From assembly GCA_024336345.1 (NCBI GenBank), contig JANFOG010000007.1:2046001-2110000 (forward strand): a stretch of 64,000 nucleotides of DNA, written 5' to 3'. Origin of the DNA: Mariannaea sp. PMI_226 (taxonomy: Eukaryota; Ascomycota; Sordariomycetes; Hypocreales; Nectriaceae). Both the position numbers and the translations under genes were made by a program. Positions within the stretch are counted from its first letter, which is position 1, and every line of letters starts with the position of its first letter. The notes under the pieces are model-generated. The model was not told where the DNA came from. It saw only the letters and a program-made list of their open reading frames with translations, and made no database searches. Of this stretch, positions 9,962 to 21,452 are shown piece by piece.

Positions 9962-11642
9962 CTATTCAGTTGAACTGAGAACGCTCACGACTCCCTCCTC
10001 ATTCACAGTCACCAGCGTCTTGCCCGACTCGCCCCACTGCACGGCAACGGCCGGCGTGGCGTTTCTCAGAGGCTCGTCCCATTTCTTGCTCGACTTGGTG
10101 TAGTGGTGCACCGTCACGCCTGAAGGGCCGCCCGTGGCCAGGAACTGGCTGCTGTAGTCCCACGACAGCCCTCGGACGGGTCCACCAGTCTCGAGGATCT
10201 TGGCGATGGCGGCGTCGCCCTCCTTTCGCAGGTCGAAGATGGTAACCATAGACTGGCCCTTGGCCGTGGCGGCGAACCAATAACCGTTCTCCGAGAAGGC
10301 GAGGGCCTGGACAGGAGCGCCCAGCTTGAAGCTGGCGGCCTGTTCGAGCGTCTTGGTCATGAAAAGCTTGATATCGCCAGAGACCGTACCGGCAGCAAAC
10401 AAGTGACCATCGGGGTGGAAGGCGCAGCTAGTCAGTGCTGCATCAGTGTAGGCACGGCTAACGCGCTTGTGCGAAGCCAGATCGTAAAAGACAATGCCCT
10501 TGTCGCTGCCGACAGAGGCCACAAGCTCACCACTGGGGTGCGCACTCAAAGCCGTAACAGCGCCGGAATGCTCACTGAGAGACGCAACCTCGCTACCACT
10601 CTCAAAGACCTTGACGGAACCCTTGCCAGTAGCAAAGATAACCTTGGATCCAGTCCAAAGGGTATCCGTCACAGGCTCGTTGACGGGCACCTGTCGCTCC
10701 AGCTTCTTGGCGCCAACGGAGTAGATAGCGGCCTCACCAGCTAGACCAGCGATAACGGCGTAGTCACCCTCAATATCGAGAGAGGTAGCTTGGGGCACGG
10801 GGAGAGCGTTCGTTTCACCGACACCGAATGAAGCGATCTCGTCAGCCTTGACCCATCCTTCGGGAACAGGTCGCTTCTTGCGGCCCTTGGACAACCTATA
10901 ATCCCTGTTAGCCTTCCATAGACCAAAACCAAGGCCAAAGCCACCAGTAAATTATTCAAAATAAAAAGGCACGTTAAGCGCGCGATCACGTACGTCTGAT
11001 GGGTCTCGTCCACGCGCGCAGCAAGCTCTTCGGGAAGCTGCTCCACGCTATCCACAACCATCGAGTCTCCTCCAGCAGCACCCGACACGGTCACCTTGCT
11101 CAGGGCATCCCTCGCCTCATCGCGCTCCCTTGTGAGTCTCGCAATGACCCTCACGGCGGCATCGTGCTGGTACAGGGCCGTGGCGAGCTCCTCTCGTGTG
11201 CGAGCCAGCTGCTCCTTCAGGTTGTAGGTTTCTAGCGCCAGGGCGTCCCATTCGTTCTGGAAGGTGGCCAGCAGCGCGGGGATGGAGGTCAGGGTGGGAG
11301 GACGCGGTCGGACGATGCGCGATGAGTGGATGGGGAGGAGGTCTTCGGTGGTGAGTGCTTCGCCGGAGCTAGGCTCGGTGCCGTGTTCGTTTATGTACTG
11401 CTCGACAAGTCGCTTCTCATAGACAACACCTATGTTAGGCAATAAAATTAGTAAAAACAGACCCGGAATAGTTGAGGAAAGACAACAAATAAAAGAAAAG
11501 ATATGCCCATACCAGACTTCTTGGATACGACCGGCTCTTGGGGAGCCTCCCCAGAAACTGCAGTTGCAAGGTCAGCATCAACAACACGACAAAGTAGAAT
11601 ATTTGAGCAGGGGACAAGGCATTACTAACTTCCACAAAGCAT
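9962..11642 (-). CDS. PRP19: PRP19, U-box ubiquitin ligase of the spliceosomal NineTeen complex
   Basis: Four exons (11642-11630, 11557-11513, 11429-10994, 10895-9962) preserve frame and give 475 residues, the family length. The first 55 residues form the U-box: MLCGISGEAPQEPVVSKKSG, then VVYEKRLVEQYI and LLPIHSS. A coiled-coil tetramerisation segment lies about 80-130 (EWDALALETYNLKEQLARTR). LSKGRKKRP precedes a C-terminal WD40 propeller of about 300 residues with repeats such as EHSGAVTALSAHPSGELVAS and CAFHPDGHLFAAGTVSGDIKLF. Prp19 modifies spliceosome subunits with non-degradative ubiquitin and also acts in DNA repair, in the nucleus. The first exon is only 13 nt; I placed it because it restores the conserved MLC start. 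The gene is divergent from the OHCU decarboxylase, 617 bp away. Confidence 0.95.
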
Positions 11643-12259
11643 GGCGACTGCGACTCGAAGCTCAGCGAACACTCAATTCCTTCAGTTAATGCGACAAAGT
11701 GTGTCCTGTGTATCTCTTCTCTTCGCTCTCTCTCTCTGTCTGAGCTCCTTGGTTGCGCCGGCGATCTCGTAGTCGAGATTTTGCCCGTGCACTGACCAAC
11801 CAAACACGGTCGCGGCAATAGTGGTCACGAGGTGATAAGATAAAAATTCTTATCGCGTTGACTGTGCCTTATCAGCTTTATTAGGTGCTTTAGGCACTAC
11901 GGTGCCACTTCACCTTACTTGCTTGAGCACCCTTACCAACTGGTGAGCGTGTGACGGGGAGCACCGCGACTTTCGCCAGTATGCATTCGGGCGCACATCT
12001 CCGTGATCCGCCTAGGCGGGCGTCGAGACGCTGATAACTACTAGATAGGGCTTGGTACTCATTCTACTATGACATTGACACAGATTCTCATCGCTGCTGT
12101 GCCCGTCTTTCAACGTTGCCCCCCTCTACATCCACTGTCTCAGTTTCGGCCCGCGACCATCCATCTCAGCTCAACTTTCCTTGTGATCATTCATTTGGCA
12201 GACAGCCCACCCAACCCAACACAACCACCATAACGTAGTCTCACAAGTCACTCGCCATC
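11643..12259. promoter_or_regulatory. Shared upstream region of divergent PRP19 and OHCU decarboxylase genes
   Basis: 617 bp between two divergent start codons. The PRP19 side is CT/GA-rich (11712-11745 on the plus strand), the decarboxylase side is C/A-rich just before its start (CACTCGCCATC ATG). Sequences TTATCA and GATAAG occur at 11835-11875, matching the GATA-factor core, which would suit a nitrogen-regulated purine catabolism gene; this is inference. Confidence 0.5.
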
Positions 12260-12966
12260 ATGTATTTGCCCAAAGCTGCCAGTCTCCATAGCCTCACCGA
12301 GCCGGAACAGACACAGGCCCTCGATCTCCTCTTTGAGCCAAGTCCAGCCATCCATGACACACTACTCCCTATTGTCCGTGATGCGGAGTACAAGTCCTAC
12401 TCCGAGCTGATTGACGCTTGCCACAACCGCTTTCTGTCTCTGGCGGCTACCAGCGCTACCTCTGCTAGTACTACTGCCAACCTCACTGATGGCTCTTCGA
12501 CCCAGCTGAAGTCCACGCCGAAACCGGACCCAACTCTTCTTTCCATCTTGGGCTCACACCCTCGGCTTGGTGCGAAGAAAGTCGAGTCCGTGCAATCGGC
12601 AGCTGAGCAGGCAAACCTCCAGGGGGAAGGCGAGGTGTTGGCGAGGTTGAACGAAGAGTACGAGGCCAAGTTTCCGGGTTTGCGGTATGTGGTATTTGTG
12701 AACGGGAGGGGCAGGCCAGAGATTATGGAGAATATGAGAATGAGGATGACGAGAGGAGATTATGCACAGGAGGTGAATGCAGCGATAGAGGTGAGTTACA
12801 CATACATACACTCTCCTCCAAGAGAGCCAAACGGATAGATTTGAAGCTCCGAGGATGTTAATCAGTACAGGCCATGTGCGATATCGCAAAGGACCGGGCA
12901 GGGAAGATCCAGGGGGCAGCAACTAGAAAGCGGACGAATGAGGCGAGAGGTAGAGAGGGAAATTGA
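12260..12966 (+). CDS. 2-oxo-4-hydroxy-4-carboxy-5-ureidoimidazoline (OHCU) decarboxylase
   Basis: Exons 12260-12790 and 12871-12966 (intron GTGAGT..TACAG, phase 0) give 208 residues. Family marks are SHPRLG with the expected catalytic His100, the SAAEQ motif with Glu116-Gln117, FPGLRYVVFVNGR with Arg150, and the PEIMENM helix. The enzyme makes (S)-allantoin from OHCU, the last step of uric acid oxidation, usually in peroxisomes; the C-terminus (GREGN) is not a PTS1 signal. Residues 63-90 are a Ser/Thr-rich insertion not usual in the compact bacterial family. GATA-like sites upstream fit nitrogen-catabolite control. Confidence 0.88.
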
Positions 12967-13341
12967 GTCATAATGGTAATTAGAATCGATTGACAGTTCA
13001 TTGCGTAGTCAGTTACGCAACTAAAAAAAATAATAACCCAAGCCAACTTGATGCTGGTTGTTGTGCTGGTACTCCGAGTACCAGTATGCTATCTCTGCAA
13101 TGCAACAAAATAAACCAAAAAAAAAGACCCCCTGCCTAGATATTCGGTATAGGCAATCCAGAAAAACTTGAAAAAAGTTTCCTTTTTTTATTTATACAAA
13201 ATGCCTCCCAGGAAAAGAAAAAACCATGAATAAGGGGAAATATTCCAACCCAAATGTGTCCCGTTCCATTTAAACATTCCGACCCAATTTCGCTCGACTT
13301 GTTATTGCCGTTCAAGGCAAAAGGGGAATAATTTCATGTCA
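12967..13341. other. Intergenic region between convergent genes
   Basis: 375 bp of AT-rich sequence holding the 3' ends of the OHCU decarboxylase and of the minus-strand serine-rich gene. No reading frame of interest. Confidence 0.55.
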
Positions 13342-14697
13342 TCACCTCGAAACCCAGCATATGCCGTCTAATTCATCCAAGTACTCCTCATACGTCCGAT
13401 CGTCGTTTGTCGCATCAGCCGTCGAGGCCTTGTCTTGCCCAAATACAACGCTAAAATCCGAATATACACCGTCATCCTGGTCGTCACCGAGGCCGCCGTT
13501 TGAGTCGTCCCAGTCGTAGTCATAGTCGTCGACGGGAGGGTGCAAGAAGGCAAAGCTATCCTCTTCCAGATCGTCCAATGATAATGATGTCCGTAACGGC
13601 CGCAGCTCGGGGGACTGGACTGGGTGGATGCGTGGCGAGGGGAGCTTCTTGGTGGCGGCAACATCGGTTACTGGGAGAGGGAGGGCGACTGGATTTGAGA
13701 GGCGACATGCGGGGGGTTTTGTGGAGTGGTGATGGGTGTGATATCTTGTTGAAGGGCCGGCTTGAGATGGGACGGGTGGCGTTGTTGGTACGATGCCCAT
13801 TCCACCATTGGGCAAAGGTGAGAGCCTCAATGATTTCCCAGCCGAGCTCGCCTGTAATGACTGCAGCCTCCAAGCTGCTGCGTTTTTGTTGGCTGTTGAT
13901 ACTACAGTCACGGCCTCCCGGTCGTCTCGTTTGGCCATTGCTCCAGGGTGTGTCAAGTTGAGCCTCTTCCGAAGACGGTTCATGGCCGAATACCTCAGAA
14001 ACGAAGTGGCGTGGAGATGAGTCGCTCGTCTAGCAGAGTCCAACGTCGTAGCCATCTTTAAAAAGCGCTTGTCGCCAGAGTCCTGGCCCTCGCGGTTGAG
14101 GATGTGCGTCGCCGGTTGGGAGTATGGCTGAGAGAGGCGACTGGTAATAAGCTCGAAGCGTAACCGCCTCTTTTTTGAGCTCATGCTGGCTGTATTGAAG
14201 CCATCGACATCCAGGAGGCAGCGACGTCGCTTGACGCCGCCGCGACAAAATAATTGCCTGGGTTCGATGCTAAGTGGCTGAGGCTTAGATTCCGAGATGC
14301 CGAACATAAATTTAGCTGATGATGACGAAGAAGCACCTGTTCTCGTCCGTTTAAATGACCTCTTGGCGCTTGGCAGGGGACACGAATTGGTTGGTGGTGA
14401 TGATGATGATGACGATGACGAAGATGAAGAAGATGATGATGATGAGTTCTTGGTCGAGTCGGATTCCTCCTTTGTTGTTTTACACGGCACATCCTTCAAC
14501 ATTTCCTCGAGTAATGAATCCGCAGCTGGGCATCTGGGCACTTTAGCCAAGTCACCTCCGCTGCTACCACCACCACTACCGGATATCAAACTCAAAGCTG
14601 CGGGAACAGCGCAATCGTCGTGGCAGCCCAGAGATACGTGATGTCGCCATGTCTCGAGCAGGTTAATGGAGTTCTGCCCACTGGCCTCTACCTCCAT
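13342..14697 (-). CDS. Unknown serine-rich, nuclear-type protein
   Basis: A single uninterrupted frame of 451 residues starting at an ATG at 14697. I do not recognise a named family. Features: a run of sixteen serines near residue 90; basic clusters (KRSFKRTRTG, KRRRC, SSKKRRLRFELITSRLSQPYS, RLRKRLNLTH) suggesting nuclear localisation; a central helix-prone segment (GDKRFLKMATTLDSARRATHL) that looks like the conserved core; and a strongly acidic C-terminal third (DDYDYDWDD, DDQDDGVYSDF, RTYEEYLDELDGI). Basic core plus acidic tail recalls a transcriptional regulator, but no DNA-binding fold can be named. Its upstream side is a 6 kb region without genes. Confidence 0.75.
   Translation of the reverse strand: MEVEASGQNSINLLETWRHHVSLGCHDDCAVPAALSLISGSGGGSSGGDLAKVPRCPAADSLLEEMLKDVPCKTTKEESDSTKNSSSSSSSSSSSSSSSSPPTNSCPLPSAKRSFKRTRTGASSSSSAKFMFGISESKPQPLSIEPRQLFCRGGVKRRRCLLDVDGFNTASMSSKKRRLRFELITSRLSQPYSQPATHILNREGQDSGDKRFLKMATTLDSARRATHLHATSFLRYSAMNRLRKRLNLTHPGAMAKRDDREAVTVVSTANKNAAAWRLQSLQASSAGKSLRLSPLPNGGMGIVPTTPPVPSQAGPSTRYHTHHHSTKPPACRLSNPVALPLPVTDVAATKKLPSPRIHPVQSPELRPLRTSLSLDDLEEDSFAFLHPPVDDYDYDWDDSNGGLGDDQDDGVYSDFSVVFGQDKASTADATNDDRTYEEYLDELDGICWVSR
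14398..14445. repeat. GAT/GAA trinucleotide tract encoding the polyserine run
   Basis: A 48-bp imperfect run of GAT, GAC and GAA triplets on the plus strand lies inside the preceding minus-strand gene and codes there for most of the serine run. Length variation between strains is likely. Confidence 0.85.
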
Positions 14698-15279
14698 TCC
14701 GATAGCGTCCGCTTCGTCTGAAGGGAGGGGGGAAGGGCAGCTCCTGCGTCGTCAGAGCGGGCTGACCTCTTCCATCCGCTTGGCCAACTAGGTAGGAAAT
14801 GGTGACGAGTGGGTGATTGGAATTCCAGGATGAACGAAGCTGAAGTAGTGGGGGGTTTTTTTTTTATTGTTCTGATAAAAACTTGGCTGCACCTGCGCTC
14901 AGAGAAAGCGGTAGTAGAAAGACCCTTGTTTCGTTGCAGGAGAAAATAGTTGTTGAAGCAGAAAGCAACCCAATCGCGACGCGGGGAGACTCAATCGGCA
15001 GAGAAAGTTGCGCCAGGAGATTTGCTGTGGGGGAGGAGGGGGGTGCCAGTTGACGGAACCTGTTGATCAGACCATGCTCTGCTGTTGGAAGCGGGTTCGA
15101 GAAAAAAAATGCTGCTTGGCCCAAATATGAGGTGGTCTCGCTGCAGGGTTTTGGTGGTATGAATGCTTCCCCGTGATAAATGGCACGGTAGAAGATACAG
15201 GGTTAAAAAAAATTTGAAAAATGAAAATAAAACTCCTCCCAAGGTTCAAGAATAGCCGTCGTGCAGTGCAGATGCTGTT

Positions 15280-15620
15280 GGCTGAAGGAGGGGACGAGAA
15301 AGACGAGGTCTCGCGTGATGGGCAGAGTGGGGGGGCTATATCCCTGAAAGATGCTGCCCGAGAGAGTAAATTAATGGAACTTGGATCGAAGCGGGGGGAG
15401 GAGGGCGAGTAGGCAGGATCGCGAGTTCGAGTTTGGGAGGGCAACCCGTGCAAAGAATGGAGAAAGAAAGAAAAGACAAGGCGGGGGAGAGAGATGCCAA
15501 AGACCAGTTAGGAGGAAGTCGTTTGTGATCAAGATCTGTAAGTTGGAGGAAACAAGGAGAGGGAAAGAGAAGAGTGCGAGAGAGGGGGGGAAGAGGTTGT
15601 CTTGAGACCAGGGTCAGAAA
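15280..15620 (-). promoter_or_regulatory. Strand-biased polypurine/polypyrimidine stretch upstream of the serine-rich gene
   Basis: About 340 bp in which the plus strand is mostly G and A (GGGGAGGAGGGCGAG, GAAAGAAAAGACAAGG, GCGAGAGAGGGGGGGAAG). On the strand of the downstream gene (start 14697) this is CT-rich, a common feature of fungal promoters and leaders. The distance of 600-900 bp suggests a long 5' UTR. Confidence 0.35.
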
Positions 15621-16215
15621 GATGGTGTGGCTCGAAAGGATCACGCCGAACCAGCTCGATGGGAAATCCGGGGGCGTTAAGAGGATGTGGAGATGGGGCC
15701 GGGTTGCGTTTCCTGGGTATGAGGCTGGAACAACAAACCGAAGAAGGCCTGGATGAGGGTCAATATGTACTATATAAGTTGGCCCTTGTCTGGGGGAGGG
15801 GGAGAGGGGGGGGAAGGGGGCTTATTCGTACTGTGATGATGAGGAGTGTATATGTACTACTACAGCATAACACTACGTCTATGTATCATGGCAGATGGCT
15901 TGACGTTGGATGGCATGGATGATTTGTTACGAGACAAGACGGGGTGCGGTGAGAGTTGAGATTGTACCTCGTACGCAGAGCAAAGCAGTAAAATGGTTAT
16001 TTGTGCCCTGCTATGCCTATACCAGGGCTGTGTAGAGTAAAGAGTGAGACAGGCCGTTCGCGAAGTCTAGATGCGTTGACCGAGGACCCGAAGAGAGAGA
16101 AAAGATGATGGGGTATGGGGTATAAAATGTCGACCTAAATTTCACTACTCCGTACTTTGGAAAAGCATGTACAGTCAGCGTAAGGTAAGGTACTGAAGGT
16201 AGATCGTCACCACGC

Positions 16216-16239
16216 AGGTAGGTAGGTAGGTAGGTAGGT
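16216..16239. repeat. (AGGT)n tetranucleotide repeat
   Basis: Six tandem AGGT units. Related AGGTAAGG and GGTAGGTAGATAGGTACC sequences recur at 16180-16200, 19115-19130, 20175 and 21600. Confidence 0.85.
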
Positions 16240-19200
16240 TGGCACTTGGATAGTAAGGCAATTATGGGGTTGAATAAAGGGCATTAAAAGTACCTTACCT
16301 ATTAAAATGTGAGAGAAAAAGCGCCAACAGGGTTGCGACAAAGTCCAGGCCAGACTAGCCATGCACTCCATGATCAACAACGTCCTATGAAGCTACAGGG
16401 ATTATGGAACTTATTGGACAAGGAACGCACAAGCCTTGGACTTTTACAGTACCACTGTACTGTGCGCGATCCGTATGCATGTACGGGCTTTTGGGTGAAC
16501 GAGGAAAGGTCAAGGGTGAGACATATGGGAGGAGAATACAGTGCCCCATCCACTTTAAAGGCACTGTTATGGAGGTATCCTCAATGTAGCGTGCAGCCAT
16601 TGGCCATCGGACCGTCGTCGACCGTGCGCACAGGCAGGGGGCAAAAGACACCAAGTCTTACGTTGGTACTACATGAGGACCGTACCAGGTGATCAATGCC
16701 TACTGTACGGAGTAAGGTACAGTACCTTAGTCTAATTAATCATCTCGAAGAGGGAGGGAAACAGACAAGGTCCCTATTGTAAATTAATTAATTGACAAAG
16801 TGGCAAAAGAGCGAGCTGAAGTGCATCTACTACAAAGTACTATGTAGGAGGGCCAATATCGAAAATCGCTCCCACTCAAAAACAGGGTGCAGCATGAGAG
16901 GGGTAATAAAAAAAAAGTCTTTACATGCAGTCGATGAGGTAATTCTACACATCTACCTACATGTATATTTAGGTAGCTATGTTCATGCCCCGAGTCTCAC
17001 CTCACAGACAGTTGAGGAGAGCAAATGAAAAGAGGGGGGAGCTCGTGCGCCCTGCAAGAGTGCTTTTTCAATTTTCAATGTCCGGGGTAAATCATCTGGG
17101 GGAAGGCAATATTCTGTACAGTCAGCGTCTCATTGGCTCCCGTGCGTGGTCAGGCGCGGTCCAGGGATTCAGAGAAGCAGGGGAGGGGGGAGGGGGGATT
17201 TGGTCCCAATTGGTGTGTTGTTCCAAGCGAATTATGTGCCTTAGCTTATTAGGTCATTGCGTATGGAGTCGGCACCTACGCTTGGGGTTTTGTGGCGGAC
17301 TTGACGGAACACTATGTACGGAGCAACTTTGTGGTGGTGGCGGTGGTTGTGGTTGTGGTTGTTGGTTGTTGGGACTGGTGGTGTGTGGTGTTTTGCTCTT
17401 CCATTCCGCATTTTCGTCAATACGGGGGTCCCAATATGAATGTAGGTACAGACTACCTCCACTAGATAGTACCACAGTGAATTAGTTATAGACTGACCTC
17501 TCTCTCAAACGCCCTCTCTTTTCATACGTACAAGATGGAGACGCGGTGCGGTGCGGGACGAGGCGGACGGGCGGACGGGAGAGCAAAAAAGCGAAATTAC
17601 TACTAAAAACAAAGCGGAGATGGTACCGCACAAGTAATTCTAGACGTGGCTACTAACGGACACAGTAGTGCTCTGCTGCTGCTCGTACGTAGCATTGCGT
17701 ATGGAGTACTTACAGGCTACCTGCCCTCACACTGCATATGTATGATGTATGAAGTTTTTACTCTCTCCAACCATTTGTGCGGTATAATAATACAATTGTA
17801 GTATCAAACGGCTGTCAAATGATTCTATTGTACTGTAGTCTGTACAGATCACCTATAATCTTACCGTGTGTCAAACGTTAGAGGCATTTTTTTCATCCCG
17901 ACGTTCCGCTCCGTTTTCCACAACAAATGATGCGCCTAGTTACATAGTGATTATTCTTCTTTCGCTTCTATTTCCCTCTTTTGCGCACTCACTCGTGACC
18001 CCCCCTTACTATTTTGTCTCTCCTGCGTCTCTTCACAATCCATCAAACAGCAACCCCCCTGGCAGCCAGCCACTGGCTGGAGCTGAAGACGACCATGACG
18101 TTCCAGGCCTAGCTCTGTTCCTCCCCTCCTCGCTCACTCGCTCGCTCCAGGTGGGGAAAACGAGTGTCCTCGTTGCAACATTGCATGGTTGCTTTTTGTT
18201 TTATTTATTTTTTTGCTCTCATCTGGCGTAACTAATGATGTACTCCGCAGGTAGTTCTTCGCGCTGAATGTGCGGGAAAGGGACATTTCGGCTTGTCGCA
18301 CAGCGATTTATTATTGTATCACCAATAACGCAAGCCGTTGGCTTTCTCCATGGAAGTGAAGTACCCAATATCATGGCGCACTAAGTTTCGACTATATAAT
18401 TCAAAAAAAGTATACGTATTACTCCTTGATACACCGCTAAACTACGTGATATTACAACTCATATTCGCCACTTGTACATGGTGGTGAAAAAGAGCATCAG
18501 GCAAGCAGACCTTCAGCCATTACCAAAACAAGGAGGTAATGATTTTGAGGCACAGATAGATCGGCTACCTGGAAAGGTCTCTCAACACATGCAAAAAAGG
18601 ACTTTGTTGTATTGAATCCTCCGCGATCCGTACAGTAAGTACTTGATGCTACCTACATACATCAAAATGACCTTTTCGAAAATTGAATCACCTATGTGCT
18701 CTTCTCCTTGCCTTGCTTTGTCTTCCATTCCCCTCCCCGATGGCCCGGCGAATTTTTTTTATTTGGGCAAGGATCAACTGTTTGGGCGACAACGACAGAG
18801 TGGCGCATCCCTTGGCAGTTAAAACTACGTACTGCTTTCTATGCCGCAGTCCTTTAACCCCCGTATTCACACAATGCTGCGCTTACCCCATGTACTGTAC
18901 TATGCAACTTGTCATGCATACTGATGAGGAGCCCTTTCGCCTCTGGCAGTTTTCCTGGGGAGGACCTGGCCCCCCCTAGTTGCATGTAAGTTACTCCAAA
19001 AGTAGGAGTAAGGGCAAGGTACTGCCCCAGCCAGCCAGTATGGGGTACTGCAGAGTAAGCATCCAGAACATTAAAGTGTCCAGTGCGAGAAGCAAAATGC
19101 GCATGGACAACGACAGTAGGTAGATAGGTACCTTAAAACTGTACGATGCTGTAGGTGCCTGACGCATCCGACTGGTCGCGTGGACCTCCGCATTTTGCAT

Positions 19201-20692
19201 CCAACATGACATGGCACCGCACATTGCAGATGGTGTGTGTAGACTTGTGCCCAAAAGGAGCCATCCGGAGCACGTCAGGCCATGAGGCCATCTGAGCTTC
19301 GGGACGGGAACGCACAAGCCAGCGCTCATCTCAAGACGGCGCATAAGGTACTGACGTAGTCTCAAAGCCTAGGCGGCTTGACCCCATTTCGTTCCAACGC
19401 CCGGCGGACGGGAACATCAATCGCCCATCCGCCCACCCACCCATCCACACTCATCTGTTCAGCACATCACCCGTCCCCCGATGGCTCCAAGCCCAAACTT
19501 GAACAAAGGCGGCGCCCATCCGCCGCCCCGTGCACGCGGAAAGGAGGCTGCGCAACGCAGCCGGGGAACGGGCCAGCTCTGCCTCCTTGCATTAGGTTAG
19601 GTACTTGTGCTTTGATCCAGTTTCTGTTCAGCAGGAGTTTGAACAAATGACAATCATAAGTTTGTACCCATGTATTAGAAAAACTTTTCAGAAACAATTG
19701 ATCCCTTGCGGAACCATCCATTGATGCTGACATTGCTTTGACATTCTCCCTCACCGCGTGTAGGATTGGTTCACTGCCTGCCGTCGGTGAACCAAGCGGC
19801 CAACGGTCACCTACGAAAATGTGGGGCGACGAAAGAATAATTGATCAACATTATGAGCACGCGACCTAAAGAAAAACAAAACAAGAGACAGAAAATCCCC
19901 GAATTGAGAAAAGAAACGAAGGGAGAAAATTAGGGGGGAGAGAAGAGGGGAAAAGGCGGCCAAGCTTGGATGTGGTAACTTCGGAGAAAATGCCTGCAGG
20001 AGGTGTCAACGAGGCGCTTGTTTCCAATAGTCTGAGGCGGTACGACAACCACAGGACATTTGGTAGTTGCTGAATATAGTAATCGTCTGAACAGTTGACT
20101 TGCTAGGTTGGTAGAGATGCGCCCGGTATTATGTAATTAATCACTGTAGATCTCTCAGCTGAAGGGGCAGGACGGAGTAGGTAGCTAGGGTGCCAAAAGA
20201 TGTCTCCATTTCCGGAGCCATCTGGCCAAATATTGAGCTTGTTGCATCTCGCCACATGCACCCCAAGCTCATCATTCAGCTAGGTCGGTATGAGTGTTGG
20301 AGAAGTGCTAAACTAGTCAATTCCCGTTTCCCATGTGCTTTCAATGCATAGCCTTTCCCGCATTTGAGGACCTCGTTTTAATTGGAGAAGTGGCGGCTCT
20401 CTCAACAGCCATCTTGAAATGATTGGATTCGTGCGTTGGAGTTAACAACCTAGATACCAATTTGCCAGACCCAACAAAACAATAACTCCTTGCATCTTAA
20501 CTTTCGCCAGAGATCTCTGCGATTGGAAAAAAGAAAAGTACCCACGTAAAATTTGTCCAAAGAGTATTTATCCTCCAGAAGAAAAAAAAATTAAAGATGG
20601 AGAGAGCATCAACCGTTGAAAGCACCTTAGCGGACAAAAGCCACAGATTGTCCAGATGAGATCTCCATCATCTAGAAGGCATTCAAACCTAC

Positions 20693-21452
20693 CTACATCA
20701 TTTGAGACGCCGAACACCATAAATCAGACTGCCTTCCCTTTAGCGATCCATCCTCATCCAATAACTCGCTCTTCTGGTCCAATCCCGACCACTTTGGCTT
20801 CCCATCCCGAATATCCATAACGCGCTCTTGGTAGAAAATATGACACCTTTTTGGTTCCAACCACAACCCCAGGTTAGTTATACAATAGGCCTTTAAAAAT
20901 CCCAAATAAATGTTCACGAAATCAACTTACTGGGCTTCGAAATCCTGTGCTAGCTTTTCACGATCCAACTTGAGCAGGGTCGGAAAGATGAGCGCCATAT
21001 TTCTCCCTTCGTCCATGATAAGCGACCCGCACGCGTCGCAACTGACTTTGCACGGGAGCTCATGCTCCAAACTTTGTGAAGTCGATCTGTAAAACCTGAG
21101 GCCCTCGGTGCCATTCTCAAATGCCACATCGGCCTTGAAGAAGATGGCGGCCCATTGAAACGGTGCACCTTGTTCGAAAATGTCAATATCACTTCTTGAA
21201 CCCCGCAAAGATAATTTTCTTTTCCCTCCCTGCTTGGAAAAGAATTGTCTAACCGTGAAGCACCCTGCAGTCCCTGCAGTGGCAGTACTTTGATGATAGC
21301 GGTATGTCCCGACTCAGCCAGTATTTGACCTTGCCGCAGTGACATGAGCCCTCGATCTTGCGCTCGAAAGTTTCACGTTCGGGCGAACGCGTATCTGGCT
21401 TTTGGTATGGTGGGCGGCATTTCCAGAGCTCACCGAAAGCTGCGGAGGCCAT
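20693..21452 (-). CDS. GFA/CENP-V family zinc protein
   Basis: Three exons (21452-21254, 21168-20931, 20846-20693) with introns of 85 and 84 nt give 196 residues in frame. The zinc ligands of the glutathione-dependent formaldehyde-activating (GFA) fold are present: Cys37-x-Cys39 (GSCHCGKVKY), Cys57-x-Cys59-x2-Cys62 (KYCHCRDC), and Cys110-x2-Cys113 (CDACGSLIMDEG). The C-terminal family segment CHIFYQERVMDIRDGKPKWSG is also present. The fold binds thiol conjugates such as S-hydroxymethylglutathione; the substrate in fungi is usually unknown. Start choice: ATG at 21452 (MASAAFGELWK); the open frame continues upstream without a better ATG. Confidence 0.85.

Larger units (their letters stand above)
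14698..20692. other. 6 kb region without supportable genes
   Basis: Both strands show only short frames (under 170 codons), several of them low-complexity, with no signal peptide plus cysteine pattern, no family motif and no tRNA-like structure that I can see. The first 1.1 kb is strongly purine-rich on the plus strand, that is, pyrimidine-rich on the coding strand of the serine-rich gene, typical of a long fungal promoter and leader. The middle is dense in GTAC, TACGGAGTA and AGGTA motifs. A non-coding RNA cannot be excluded. Confidence 0.5.

Noticed and set aside
17866..18231. 121-codon plus-strand frame with a hydrophobic stretch
   Set aside because: Starts in low-complexity pyrimidine-rich DNA; no signal peptide followed by a mature domain, and no splice partners.
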